Shown here: positions 11,996-25,620 of the stretch, piece after piece
How the letters are laid out: each line of letters begins with the position of its first letter
How positions within the stretch are numbered: position 1 is the first letter of the stretch
Origin: Isoetes taiwanensis
Taxonomy: Eukaryota > Streptophyta > Lycopodiopsida > Isoetales > Isoetaceae
Direction of reading: 5' to 3'
NCBI GenBank assembly: GCA_021234155.1
Contig: JAJEKV010000848.1
Span: forward strand, 1-64,000
DNA: 64,000 bases
Position numbers and translations under genes: made by a program
The notes under the pieces: model-generated
The model's database searches: none
The model's input: the letters and a program-made list of their open reading frames with translations, nothing else
Told to the model about the DNA's origin: nothing

Positions 11996-14637
11996 CTAGA
12001 ATCACATACAAAAATATTAGAGCATCGCTTAAAGAACACACACAAGTAGTATGAGAATGGAACCGACGTACTCCTTTATCAAAAAATGTACTTTTATGAG
12101 GTGGTATATCTTTCCAATGTAGATTGCATGTCACCTCACAGAAAGCAATTAATTAAGCATGATGATAATATATTGTTGGTCCATTTATTTGCTACCACAA
12201 TACATATTATTATAATGGAATAATATTATTATGCATTATGCCCATTTATAGTCTCGGGCCTAAATATCACATATCCAAATATCATATCTACTCTATACAT
12301 ATCTTTCATGGGATCAGGTTCTTTTCCATGTGACAAGGTCTTCTATGAGTTGAGAAAAGTCATTACAAGTCATAATATAACCGAAGCTATGGGATGCATT
12401 CCTTCAATTATAAGAGCACTATGTATCAAACCTTTTAATTTGGGTTTTCCGATTTGGAGAAAAATGTTTTAAATTTTTAAGTTATACTTAAGGTTTTGTG
12501 TATTTTGGGTTTTAATAAATTCTCGAAGTTTCCAAAATTGAAGAAATATTTTCCCTATGATTTTGCATCTTCTTTTCTCCTTATTCGAGTTCGACAGGTT
12601 GATGTACGCTACGATTGCTGCTAACCTCGTCTTTCCGCGATCCAAGCTCATAGGAAAGTTTTGTCTCGATGATTTTGATCGTATGAGGAGCCAAATTTCA
12701 CTTTTCTTAACGGCTATTGGCCGATCTTCATTTTAGGGCAAAGATAGAATCGCATTGTCTTACCCTCGCTCTCTTTGTTTAACAAGTTTGTCCGAGGTTG
12801 CACGAAAGGAATTTCAGAAAACCGCTTCGCGAAAATAGTGAGTCTAGACTATCATTTTCAGCTAAAGTTTTTTCCTCAAGATCACCAAAGATCAACTCTC
12901 TATATCTAATTAATTGTGCGAAAACCGCATAACGCCTTTGCAATATTAAAAAACGCCTCCGCTAATTTCTTTGATGGAGTAAGTATCGATTTGGTTTTCC
13001 TAGATTTGATTTTGTATTCCTCGCGATGAATCCCGAATTTTATGTTAGTAGGTTGTTTTGTTTTATATATTCTACATTAGCTCAATCTTAATCAAGGATT
13101 AAAAATTGTAAGTTTGCAATCGATGGTTTTAACTGAAGCTCTCAATTCTAAGTACACAAGAGCAAACCCGGAGCATTTCTTTGTGGTGCAGTGAGACGCT
13201 TTCTAGAGTTTCTAAGGTAAATCTTGGTACTATGATGCTTTTATGTCATGCATAATTCTCTTACTCCTCGATTTTATGCGGCCCTTTAATAATTTGACTC
13301 CGCTTATATTGTACATTCCTTATTTGAACTTTACACCTATCGAGATTTGTTAACATGGGAAGTATCAACTATCACTGCTATTTATATACTATAATTTAGA
13401 AGACGATGGAGGATTCTCGACATTGCTTACATCTTTTAAAGATTGACAGCAGAGTTTAGAAAGGCCTTCATGCAAAGAAATAATGTAAGAAGTGGTTTCC
13501 ATCAAATTTGTTGTTATTTTTCATACCTATTGCACATGAGATTGAGGCCACCTTAACTTAGACAGCATTACGATAGGGACAAAGATAAGCCTCATACTAA
13601 CTTGACTTAATGCTGTTCGAGGCCCTTGCGTTAAAATGAATATCAAAGTCAGCCTTTCTACCCTTTTCTGATCCCAATCATACTTCTTATGTAAATGTGA
13701 TTATTTTATACATCTATTCAATTTGATAATGTCATAGATTTCTACATCTATTTCAATATGCCCATCACACTTGACAATAAGTATAGATTTGTACACTTAT
13801 TCTATCAAGTACATCGTCTTGGCTAACATTTTCTTTAATTTGTTGGTCGTGTTCAAGAAAGCAAGGAGCATATTTTGTACCTAATGCCTAGGATTATTAG
13901 TACATAATAAGGTGACCAAGAATTTTATCATGCCTATCAAGGTGGCGCATATACTTTGAAATTCAAAAGGTACCTCCTCACTATTTTCTACCGTTTCATA
14001 ATGAAATGATTTCTAAAGTTCTCTACTCTTCAGATTTCTCACATAGATGAGGTGGTCTTTGTAGGAGCAAATCCTCCGCTGAATCCTTATGTATGACCGT
14101 GTCAATCCTAAACCTTTCTTATTTCCTTTACCGATGAGGTGGAATCCTTTTCCGTAGAGCTTTAACATCTAAGAAGGGTCGAGAAATTGGGAATACTGAG
14201 GTGTCGCTGCAATGCATGCGTGTAAATATATAGCAAAGAAAAATAGAGAAGCAATTGCTTGCAGAGGCCCACATAAGAAAACGATAATCTATCGATTTAA
14301 GAATTCAGAATATTCCGATGCAGAGGTATTCATTCAAAATTGTCAGCTTTATAGCTCTAATACACACACATTACGGGTTTGTGGGATGGTTCCAACTTCA
14401 CCAACTCTTTTGCTTGAAGCATGAGGATTTGTAATATTTATACCTTTTCACATAGAATTAAATCGCATTGCATGCATGCTTTATCCGACCGAACAATGTA
14501 GCTTCCGACATTGATTCTCGCAGCCTCTCATCTCAACATGTGTGTCACCCTGAATTAGCTATTTTGGGATTTGATGCTATCGCTTAATCTTCTACCATTT
14601 TCAGATGAGGTACTACATGTATGAGGTACCACATGCT
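11996..14637. other. No gene recognised
   Basis: AT-rich sequence with only short frames. Some stretches (12900-13450) have exon-like texture, but no pair of splice sites joins frames into a recognisable protein. The 13720-13810 region has two loosely similar 'catctattcaat' blocks. Confidence 0.4.
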
Positions 14638-14722
14638 CAAATTCTTGGGCTCCAAATGGACCCCTATTCCCTATATGTCTATTACTGTGTACAATTCTTA
14701 GGCTCTAAATGGCCCCTATTCC
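14638..14722 (+). repeat. Short local duplication
   Basis: 'caaattcttgggctccaaatggacccctattcc' (broken here by wording only) at 14638-14671 is echoed by a close variant at 14691-14722. Probably a small slippage or template-switch duplication. Confidence 0.7.
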
Positions 14723-17700
14723 TGCAATGACTAGAGTGATTGTAGAAGCTAAAGTTGCCAAGAGTAGCATACCATCAATGAAATTCACGATTCTATTTGT
14801 GCCAACATGCATGTGGCACTACTACAAGCATATCGCTTGGCACCACCTAATAAGCTGCAAAAGTGGTCAACATTTCATTGCATATGCTTTTTGGCTTCTA
14901 GATTTTCTATGGACCACCTAATAAAGTACAGTCGTATAATGGAAATGTGGTTACCGTTACTTACGTGTATGTCATTTTCTCGGGCAGACCAACTCTTTAT
15001 CTACAATTTTATATGTACCTTCACAAGAGTTCAGGCCTGTTTCAAAGAGCAACATTTGATTACAACTTATGATGAATCTTTTGTCCTAAGATGACCATGC
15101 ATGCTGCTTATTTGAGTTCGCATCAATAGTGCCTCCGGATGAGCAATGATTACTCTAACATGCTTTAAGATGATAAACAAATGCTAGGATCCAAATGCAA
15201 ACTATTACCCCAAAATATATGCAATCTAATACGTTGATATGGGCAATATGTTGTGATGTGGTGGACCGAACTATAAAATGGTTTCTTTGGTTGACGCCCC
15301 TCCAACTCACTATGGTGAATGCATATATTGTACAAAAACGGTTGTCATGTCGGCTATATAAAATGCGTATTAGCTTCGCTTTTGAATTCACCTTAGATCA
15401 GATTGCCCCCGGTTGTTCACTGTAAGCATTCCTAGCTTTGATTTTCATATAGAGTTTTCGGTTCCTTACTGTACTTCAAGCCATAATGTATTTTTAATCG
15501 TACCTTTCACTACTACGCATTTTCAATCCGCCTTTCAACCCCTTATTTGGTTGGAAATCATAACACATATCTCCATCAATACCATATCCCATGGCTGCCG
15601 TGGACAATGCTTGAAAACTTTATCAAGAAGCTTCACAGGTCACATGGTTTCAACATTTTCAGCTTTCAGAATTTGATCTCGATAAATCAACATCGCCACT
15701 TCAAGCACGATTCTTCCATTTTGCCCTTATTTACGTGACCAACATTTCTTTTGGACATCTTGTAAAAGCATCTCTTTGCAGTTCCATCATTTCTTTGATC
15801 TGTAGTCTTCTTTCTAGATATCAATATGCTTTTTATCCGCCATCTTTGAAGGTAATTCATTGCACATCTCCTCCTCTTGCCCAAAATCCCATACCGATGC
15901 TCCAAACCCAAACCCTCGTGAGCCTCGGTTGATGTGAAGGTGACTGATAAAGATCATGATGGCACACAAGAGCAAGCACAAGAGCACCTAACCCAGAGGA
16001 TTCTCCTAGAACACGAAGCGCTAGAACGCCGGGCACAGCAGCAAGAGTGACAAGAGTTTGAATTTATGCATTGCTCCGTCGCCAGGCAAAGTCCCGCCTT
16101 TGGGATGTAGAGCAAAAGCCTAACTTCTTCACGTATATTATGCAAGCTCAATAGCCCACGGGATGTGCCGATGTCCTTCAACATGGAAGGCGTCATCCCC
16201 GAAGACACCCTCGCCACCAAGAGGATCTTTCTCCGGCCCAACACTGTGACGGCCAGAGTTATGTAAAGTGCGAGAAGCTAGGCCAAATAAAACAAAAATC
16301 GGGAGGCATTGGGCCGATTGTCCGGAGACCGGGGCTCCGTAACCCATGGTTTGGTTATGTTTAGTTCATGCATGTGCACAATTTTATTATTATTTGTGTT
16401 ATGTTTTTTCATGTTCATATTCTTTTTTCTTTTGTCACTTTGATCTAAGCTTATGCCCCATCTTTTTGATAGTCCCATAACCCGCTTGGGTTTTGAGACG
16501 CTATAAATTTTATCTTATCTTATCTTATCTTATTAAAGTCAATTAAACTTTTTGTGTTGTGATGGACATCCATACCCATCAACACGTACCACAACTATTA
16601 TAATTCACATTCTATACAACTTCTAATGTTCTTAACATTCAGTTTTATCATCATATTGCCAAACCGATCCGATATCACTAGGGTTCCTTTGATTTTCCTT
16701 TGCCATCTTTCAAATTTGGCAAGGTATTATAAAATGCCTTGAATTGGGTAATATGTTCGAGAAAAACAGTCAAAATGTATGAGCAAACACCAACCTATGC
16801 ATTACAAAGCAAAATCGATCTCATATATACTTTGCAATGTCATGCCCCCGAAGGAGTAACTCATCATTAAAATGTCTACCATTAAAGAACTAAATTGCAT
16901 CTTTAATGCCAATAAAACATATGCTTTATGTTACAATCAAATACACAATTCACGCAATTTACGAATATGCCAAACCCTCACAACTTGGCTTAAAGTTTTA
17001 CATAACAATCATCGCTAAACTCAACTCTATATCAACCTTGAGTTATATGAGGAATCTTAGCCATAATTTTGCATAGAATGAACAAACCAATTAAACAAAC
17101 ACTTCTTTGGGTATTTTTACATCCTTGCCTACTAACATGTAGCTAAACCCCGCATGTAGGACATTGTTGCAAAAATCACAACATACAAATTTGCAAGACG
17201 TGAAAGGTATTCATGTTTCTTTATACACATGTAGCTTAGTCGCTTGGTCATAACCTTGTAGAACTACTTTAAAGCTCTCTATATAAAGGCAAAGCTTCTC
17301 TACCGTGTATTAAGTAGTATCATCCGGCACTTCCCTACTTCAACCACATCATATACATCTCAATATCTAATTTGTTCATCTTCTATAATCACCTACCATC
17401 CAAATTATCAAGCTTCACCGGCACCGCACCTATTCAGTATAATTGCATTGTTAGAAAGAGAAAACCCTAGTTGGTCACCACTTTCCTTTTCCTTGCATAA
17501 AAAAGGGAATAACTAGAAGGTCCGAGGATAGCTTGTAAACCGTTGATGCAATGTCCTTTACATTAGATAAATTACCACAAGAAACCAGGATGACTATTAT
17601 GATAACAAAGTTATATTTGAACAGAAAGTTAGCGAAAAGATCAAGCTACACATATCAATTTATTCCCAAATGTAAATAGCATAGCTACTTGTGCATATTC

Positions 17701-17756
17701 CCGGATTGTCCATTTTTCTAATTCACTGTAAGATGTTTATAGTCCATTTTCTTGAA
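14723..17756. other. No gene recognised; short TTATC microsatellite
   Basis: Holds overlapping open frames of 60-96 codons on both strands (14.7-16.5 kb), none with a recognisable domain. About 15950-16330 encodes a Gln/Glu-rich patch on the plus strand with frame breaks, perhaps a retroelement gag relic. Four TTATC units lie at about 16509-16533. Confidence 0.4.
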
Positions 17757-18462
17757 GATCCTTCTTATAGATAGGTTTATCATTCGTGAATAATAGCGTA
17801 ATACAATGACTTGAAAGGAACGACGGAGCCGACGATAGAACAACGCTGAAAGCTATTCCATAAAAAATGAAAGCTCGAATACTTATGGAAGTTAAAATTA
17901 ACAAAATGCCCCCTTAGTTTTTAATGGAAATGATCATAATTTTGTGATGATCCAAATGAGAATGAATCTTTCAGATATATTGAAGGAGGTTGAGATCTTT
18001 CCATGAAAAGTTAACATCTCCGAATCTGGACTAAATCTCAAGTTATGGTCTCCAAATCCCCTCCGGGAATTTTGGCAATTTTCTTGTATTAAAAATAGCA
18101 TAACTTGTGTGATTTAAGATCTGATTTTATAATGATCTACCTTTGATGGAAAGATCTCTCAGCTCCCTTTTTACAATAATTCTGAAAGACTCATTCTCAT
18201 TTGATCATCACAAAAGCAGGGATCATTTCCTTTAAAAAAATACCCCCCAAAACCAATGCTTTGCTTAAAAGCAAACATATGGAAATATTTCGCAGTTTTT
18301 CCCAAAAGTTGTATTAAATCTAATTCCATGTTCTTCCGAGGTCCCTTCTTTATAGATAGGTGTATCATTCATCACAAATAGCAGAATACAATGGTTTGAA
18401 AGGAATGTATGAGGAGCCGACTTATAGGAACAACTTCGACCTATCCCATAAACATGAAATAA
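17757..18462 (+). repeat. Direct duplication flanking a foldback
   Basis: About 17757-17875 and 18347-18462 are diverged direct copies ('tatagatag', 'tatcattc', 'atagc', 'aatacaatg', 'tgaaagga', 'gagccgac', 'cccataaa'). They flank the foldback at 17920-18237. The arrangement suggests an insertion between, or a rearrangement of, two copies of one repeat. Confidence 0.6.
17920..18237. repeat. Foldback (imperfect palindrome), MITE-like
   Basis: The left arm, about 17920-18060, contains 'ggaaatgatc', 'tgtgatgatc', 'aaatgagaatga', 'tctttcag' and 'gagatctttccat'. The right arm, 18100-18237, contains the reverse complements in reverse order. The centre is near 18075. The arms are about 130 bp and carry several mismatches. 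No ORF lies inside, which fits a decayed foldback or MITE. Terminal duplications are not resolved. Confidence 0.7.
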
Positions 18463-21400
18463 TAGACTATATGCCTAAGCAAGAGTGGGGGCAATGACAA
18501 CAACTTTTTCATGGAAAAAAACCCAGCCCTTTGGATTTTTGAGGAAAACCCTAACGGAAATATGTCCAACAACTTCTAATGAATGCCCTGAATTGAAGAT
18601 GAAAGGTGGGCGAACTCGAATGCAATATGTAGTGAACTTGAGGAATGGTAGAACTAGTTGAAAAAATGCAAGCACATAAAAAAGTAAACCGCTAATTTCT
18701 AGGAATACAATGAAAAGAGAATGCACATTGTGGGCGAAAGTGACCATCTTAAAATAAAGGAAAACTAATGAATCTGAAGCACCCAATAAAATAGTAGCAT
18801 CAACAACAAGTATAGAAATAGTAGAATCACCAACAGAGAAGGAGGGAGGGGGGAGGGGGAAGGGACAAATAGCATCACCCAATGATGGAATATAAGAGCC
18901 ACCTAACCGGTGAAAATAATTCATCCAATGGGTGGCAAAGTAATAGCATCATCCAACGGGTGGCAAAATAAAAGCAAAGACTCTAGTAGGAGGAATATAC
19001 AGAAGAGTATGCATGAGTAGGAGACTCGGAGGTCCTCGGATTATTGCGCAGTGCACTTGATCCCATGAGGTGACAAGACCGAATCGGGATTAGATGAAGG
19101 TGGCATGCTTTTGTCTCTTTATTCCTATGGCCTTGGGTCCCATGACAGGGAGAGCTCCAACCTCACGCTTGCATTGGGAGCAAGCTCTTGAAATGTTTGA
19201 AGTCCATGCTACTTGGAGGAGGAGCTCATGGGAATTTTGTATTAAGTTCAGGAGCAAATCACCGGCATGCTTAGTAGACTATTATTTGATTGAAGCATTT
19301 CACCAAAGTTCAATTTTAAACTCTATATCTTGAGGCTGCCCTTTTTTTGGGAGGCAGAAGTTAGCTTTTATAGAAACGTAGTTTGCAGAAAGAAAGGGTA
19401 GAACCTTTTCCATATAGTACCTCTACTAGTTAAAGAGTAGTAGCTATGGCCACCATAATATTAGCTATTTAGATTTGTAAAAAATTTCCAAATCTTCTTA
19501 CCTTCAAAGAAAAAAAAAACCGCTTTTGAACTAGTTAATCCTGGTAGAAGAACATCAGCATTGGTCAATCCCTCCACGATCTTATCTCGGGCCATACAAA
19601 ACATAATGTCCAAGATGGTACCATGCTTACAAGGTATACAAAGCATAAGATATTTATATCCAATGTCCACTGTGATTTGCATCCGTAGAATCGAGATCCC
19701 ATCAATCTCTACCTTGGATCTACTTTAAGTTTAGAACTCAAGAGAGATTAACACATGCATGCTTTGGGTAAAGAATTTAGTCTTTGTGTATATTCTAAGG
19801 TCCCAAAAAATCCTTGCCCATTACTCACAAAGAATAACTTCAAGACAACAATTAATGTTCTTAATAATTATAGCCTGCCAACATATAATAATAATAATAA
19901 TCAAGTTTACTTTAACCGACAATCCACACTTTACCTACTTTCCCCGGGCTTGGCTACTCTCTGAGTATCTCGTGGTTCTCACACCATCAACCACTTCGGT
20001 TAATCAAACGGACTAATGGGGACGGGATCTAGGACATGTCTTTACCATCAACAACACAAAGCATTAACTTAGAAATAATAACCCAGCTCATCGTAGCCTC
20101 TCTAATCCAAGTTACTAGTCCAACAAGCATATCCACAATGAATAATTATACCATGAGTATCCACTATAAGTACAAACTATTGCAACTCTAATTCCAATGT
20201 TCAAGACCACATATATAATAACTAAGCAATTATAGCATCAAACATTGCAACCAATATTCCTCTGGTTCCAGCAAGGTCAACTTGGCGGACGTCCAAATAC
20301 CACATAGAGGTCTGCAACCACTTAGGGTACACACCTATCCATCTATGTGTTCCCCTAAGCGGAGGACCACATAATCAGGCAAGACATTGTAAACCCTAAG
20401 GTACCACAACGACATGTTCCAATAACCATTCACATAGCATCAGGTATTAAACTGGTCTGCACTATTCTATTCCTAGGTTCGCCCCTTGAGGTTCATATAT
20501 ATCAAAGAATTATACCCCTATATAACTCTATTATCATCAAAACACATGCCATTGTAATTCAACATTAAGGAAATTCCATAATACACATTTCATGCAACTA
20601 GGAAAAGTCCAACCATGGTTCATATGATTATTACGTTCATTATAATGCATAATGCAAAATGAAACAATTACTAAACTTAAAATAAAACATTTATTATCAT
20701 TTCAATATTCACTAAGTAAAATGAGCTTATTCATTTTATATTTATGGTCTTAATTAAACGCTACTCTATAGCTTAACTAACTATTATCCGCCTTCCGCAC
20801 TCACTTCTCTCTCCCACTCATAGAACCTTCGGCTGGCTTCTTTCCTCCGCTTAATTTCCCGCTTAGCCTAGCTCATCCTTATATTTTTCCTAGCCTTACT
20901 AACTTAATTCTTAACTTTAACAATTTATGGTTGAAAGTAGTGATGCAAAGGGATCTTTTGGTATCAAGAGAGGGATTGATCCACTTGGTGGGGAATATAA
21001 TGCAAACCAATATTACTTTCCCCGCGGGCTTTACACCGCATATATAGTTCAAAATAAAAGATGCCTTTGCTGGTTCTCGCTTCCAATCTTCCTCCTCTAA
21101 ATGGCTCATCAATTCTAGCTGTAACCGCGAATCCGACTTGGGGTTCATATCTCACACCCATCATGAATGGTCCAAGGATTTGTGTTTCTATGCCGCTGGA
21201 CCTCTTTTACTCGTGATTGTATAGTTGTGAAGAGGGCCTTTGTATAAGAGGTTGATCTTGCTTTAAATGGCCCAAGTTAGAAGTTGTTTCCCCTCGATAA
21301 GGAGGCTTTTGCTAGCTTTCATCGAAGTTAATCGTGCATCTCGTGCATCCGCTCAACATTCTTCTCAAAGTTCAAGCTCCTTGTTATTTCTTCATCTATT

Positions 21401-24400
21401 CATGATCAACCTTTTGTTGGTTGCTTTGCATTCCTCGCTTATGGAAGATGCTCTACATAATAGCTGGTTCGACAGGCCGTTCTTAGCACCCATGAGCTGC
21501 AAAATTTTATAGTTCCACTTCTTCACTTTGTTGCTTCTCGCTTCTATGCTTCTTCCGGGATTGTGCTGGCACATATCTTTAATCTTCAAGCGTGCACTCA
21601 AAGAGTCATGCAACAGTCAATTAGAAGAAGGCAGCGAAGAAGTCCGCTATGTCATCTCATGAGGCCTATTCACTCCTACTATTCAAGGGGTATGATAATT
21701 TGATGTCTATTACGAATTTGCCTCGAGCGTCGAAGATCATACATTGGTATGAGGCCATTAAATGCCTCAAGGTGCCAATGAGTATGGGATTGTATACTTT
21801 ATAGTTTTCAGTGGACTATTTCTTTGCCTCCTCTTGGTTTTGAGTCCTAGTGGCTACAGGTCCTTTTGTAGGCAATCTTATTTTCGATGGCTGGATCACA
21901 ATATCTTCAAATGAAGTCACTTTAACAATTTTCCTGGTCTCCGTTGGATGTCCAACGTATGCATTTGTTCATTCCATAAACTGCATTTCGATCTCCATCC
22001 AAACCCACTGGCTGCAACCGTTCTGCAATTTTGCCGTAGGTTATTCCATCCTGTCTTTGGATTCTGCCTCTTTTACCAACCACCAGTCCGCCGTTTCTCA
22101 TGCAATTTTTACCATTCCCATCGATGTTCGGTCGCCCAAGCACGCAAAACCCACCGTTCGTCGTTCTACGCGATTTTAACCCCATCCTTCGGTTCCTCTG
22201 ATCATTCACCTTCCCGGAATGGACGAAACGCCATGCCGATGATCGCTCTGGTTCAAGTCGTTAAACCAATATGATCCCGGGGTTATCAAACCCATCTTCA
22301 TCAAGAACCGCCTTCGAATTTAATTCTAAGTCTATGCTATCTCCGTAATCAATCATTAGCTAATCAATATACTTTTGGTTAACATAGAAAACCCCTGTGA
22401 TGTAAGGTTTGATCCCCACCGCGAAAACCATTGCTTCTCTCAAGAATCTAAATAACGCCCTTAGTATTGCTCAATAACTTGTTTCCTTCAGCAATCCAAA
22501 TTGGCAATCTATCGCTTTTCAAAATGTTCCACCATCACATGCATCAAGATATTCATCAGATTTGTATCAATCAATCAAATTCAATCAATCTTGTTAATTT
22601 GGGATTTTCGTGTTTCAATAAAAACTTTTTGGAATTTTTTTAGCATGATTTCCTAAGATTTCTCGTGGCTTTTAGATGCCAAAAATATTCCGACATCCAA
22701 AAATTGCAAAAAATTAATTCGTTATGATTTTGGGGCTTTTTATTTCGGGTTGGGTATCCATCCCCTAAGATTTCTTTTCCGCTTTTATCTCCCATGTTCA
22801 ATACGTAAAGAAGATCGCCCCATTTAGAAAATAATCCAAGATGCCGAGAAAGTCACCACAAGAGCGCATCCTTCCAGGTAGAGTCAAGTATGCGACGTAC
22901 CTCAACGACGGTAGATAACGAGTGTTCACCCTGGGCCAAAGGTTAGAGCGGCAACACTGTGAGTTTAGAAGCCGGTGTACAGGAGCTACGCACTATCCGA
23001 ACCAAAATCCCGATGGCGATGCAGTTTTGCTCTGAAGCTTCATGTAACTCAGATGTTTTATTTCTAAGCATTGCGGAGGTTTGAGGTTCGGGGTTTTAAT
23101 CTCGGACTTCCTCGTGTATGCATCGGATTTGTGATCAAGAAACTATAGTGAGCATTTGTTCCTTTATCTTCACATGCATATTCTTATATATTTGTGAACT
23201 CAAATTTTTAGAAAAAATATACTTCTTTAGTTTGTTTCAAGCTCCTAGAAGCAAACCCCATTGCTTTTGAATCTACCGCAGAACTGAGCCAAACACCCCT
23301 AAAGCCCCCATGGCTATCATACAATTTCAATCGCGGTTAGCACCAAACCATACACAATCTTCGTTTGTGCATTTATGGAGACAAACTAGCATACACAATG
23401 CATTTCCTTTTACAGCTAACTAATATAATCGCTTTTTTGTTTATTCAAGCTTCTTTTGTGCAATTTGTAGAGGCAAACTTGCACAATGCATTTCCTTTGA
23501 TGATTCAGAGTTGTTATTGCTTTATTATTGTTCGCCTAAGTCCGTGAGAATCTATAACACAATGGCACTAAGTATTTAAAACAGCATAAAAGGCTAGAAA
23601 TGTGAGGCCAAAAATCGTAGATGTCCGGGCTTCAGGGCAATGATACCTTTGTACAGAAGCACTACATTTTGCAATTAGTACCTCAAATTGTAAGTCCTTG
23701 ATGCTTTCGCTTTATGTTAAGAAGACCCATGACATTTTGTCATTCAAGGTGTATCCTTGATACATCTATGATCCGATTTGAAGAAACGCTTGCATCAAGA
23801 GCTAATTGTTTGTCTTTGATTTATCCTTCCGCCGTGTGCCGCAGTGTCGACATTTCAGAGCATATGGGTTAAAGGTGCAGTTTTACAAGTCTCCGCTTTG
23901 CTCCAAACCATGAGGTGGGCATTTTCTCGCTCCTTTATATCTCTAAGTTACCCGTAAAAGTGATGATAGCAAAGTCAGCTGAAGACCATCAAAGCAGATC
24001 TTCGAGCTTCCATATCTTCATCTCCCCATATGCTTTGTGATGCCTTTCTACACAATTGACATGATAGATGCAACATCCCCATAAGGTAGAAAATCAAAAA
24101 TCTCTTTTGTGCACGATCGTTTATCTATTTATAGCGGGCTTTAACTAGAGTAAACAAGTTTACATTTTGATGTAACATTTGATGCATTGTTAGTCCGCTT
24201 AGCATTGCTATATTCTCTTTTAACATGAGGATACCTTGCACTATCTCGCCTTTTGCATGCATGTCAAGTTCAAGAGAAGGTAAGCATTTTCGTCGGTACA
24301 CATTTGAATCATGCCATTAACAAAGTTCAAGTTGTACACACAGTGACTTTTAAGCCCTAGGACATGATAAAAAGTTGATGCTATCTTTTTACTTATTTCC

Positions 24401-24440
24401 CTCGACTAAATTTAGCCTATTTTCAAAAGATGACATATTG
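18463..24440. other. No gene recognised; a few long chance ORFs
   Basis: The longest frame is 18475-18924 minus (149 codons, hydrophobic and Phe/Val-rich, resembling a membrane protein only by composition). A pair of overlapping frames near 21850-22274 is Ser/His-rich with no domain. A 26-bp unit ('catccaa.gggtggcaaa') is repeated in tandem at about 18923-18970. A short (ATA)n run lies near 19887-19901. I found no exon chain. Confidence 0.4.
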
Positions 24441-24469
24441 TCATCTCGCCAAACCCTGAACCCCCAAAT

Positions 24470-25620
24470 TCTCCATCCTCTTTGCATGAAGGTGCATGCT
24501 TATGTTTTTACAAGATACTTGAGATAACTTTATACTTTTAATGGTTGGGGCTGAGATATCCACTCTTGAAGCCTTTTTCGCTTCATTAATTGCCCTCATA
24601 TGTTTACCGCTTGTACTTTCAAACATCTCTGCTATTGTGGCTAAATGATTACAACTAAATTTATTGTGAAGGATCGGGCCTAACTCCAAATGACTACAAT
24701 CATTACAAAGGATTAACTCCCCGTGCCGATTTTTGTAGACGCAGCTTAACAAGAAAATGTCTTGGCACCGCCTGGATGATACTTACATGAATAATTTGCA
24801 TTATCAAGATGTAGTGTTATAAAGTGAAATGATTGCGTGGTATGCCAATCGTGGAAGGGTGATTTTTGCCCGAAATGCTTGACAACATGTAGCAAGGGAG
24901 GCAAGAATCTACTAAAATAAATCTCCGAGTGTCCTCAAAGCAGAGCAAAGATAGGTATCTGAGAGCATGTCACATGTGTCCATGACCAGATCTTTGAGCT
25001 CGGGATTCAATAATTTTGTTGAAAACACTTTATTGGATGCCTATGCAAAATGTGGAAGCTTGAGGAAGTCTACAGAGTTTTTAGCGCATTGTCAATCAAG
25101 ATGTCGGTCATGTAATCTACTTTATGAACATATTCTAATGATGATTCGCCATCTTGCTTTTTTACGCTTTTAATGATATGCGCAGAGGGGCATAAAGATC
25201 AATAAATTTACATTGCCCAAAGATCCTTAAGGCATGTGCCATCAATGCCATTAGAAGGTGGTAGCCAATATATCTTCACGAACAAATTGTTGAGCATGGC
25301 CTTAAACCTGATGTCGTGGTGGGAGTTCTTTTATTGATATGCATGCCACATGTGGAGCTTTACAAGAAGCGTCACTAGTCTTCTATACATTGCCCGCCAA
25401 ATTAATCATTACGGAAGCAAAGGATCGGTTTTGTGCAGCTTGGCAAAATACTCCGCAACAAGATGCTTTTCTAATATGCAAGATGATCTCATAAAACCCG
25501 CACATATCTCCATTTTCAAGTATCTTGTTGCATTGGTGTCAGAGGGTGCTATAGTCGACGACAAGCAAGTACAATTCAGAAAAAAATCGTCGTAAGAGTT
25601 GGTCCATCGCAAGGGTCTAA
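24470..25620 (+). pseudogene. Pentatricopeptide-repeat (PPR) pseudogene
   Basis: PPR proteins are RNA-binding organelle factors built of about 35-residue helical repeats. Here broken frames read 'ENTLLDAYAKCGSL' (25020-25065), the signature DAYAKCG helix of plant PLS-type PPRs. Next come 'KFTLPKILKACA' (about 25205-25240), 'YLHEQIVEHGLKPDVVVG' (about 25270-25325) and 'HATCGALQEA' (about 25345-25375). The order (type-B helix, LKACA, HxxIxxxGxxxDVVVG, next repeat) matches consecutive PPR motifs. At least three frame shifts and several stops interrupt it, and there is no start or C-terminal E/DYW domain, so it is a dead fragment. Confidence 0.75.

Noticed and set aside
16505-16534. Telomere-like or CRISPR-like array
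   Set aside because: Only four TTATC units, no spacers, and not a plant telomere repeat (TTTAGGG).
18475-18924. 149-codon hydrophobic ORF as a membrane-protein gene
   Set aside because: No recognised family, no flanking gene signals, and an AT-rich region of this size can yield such a frame by chance.
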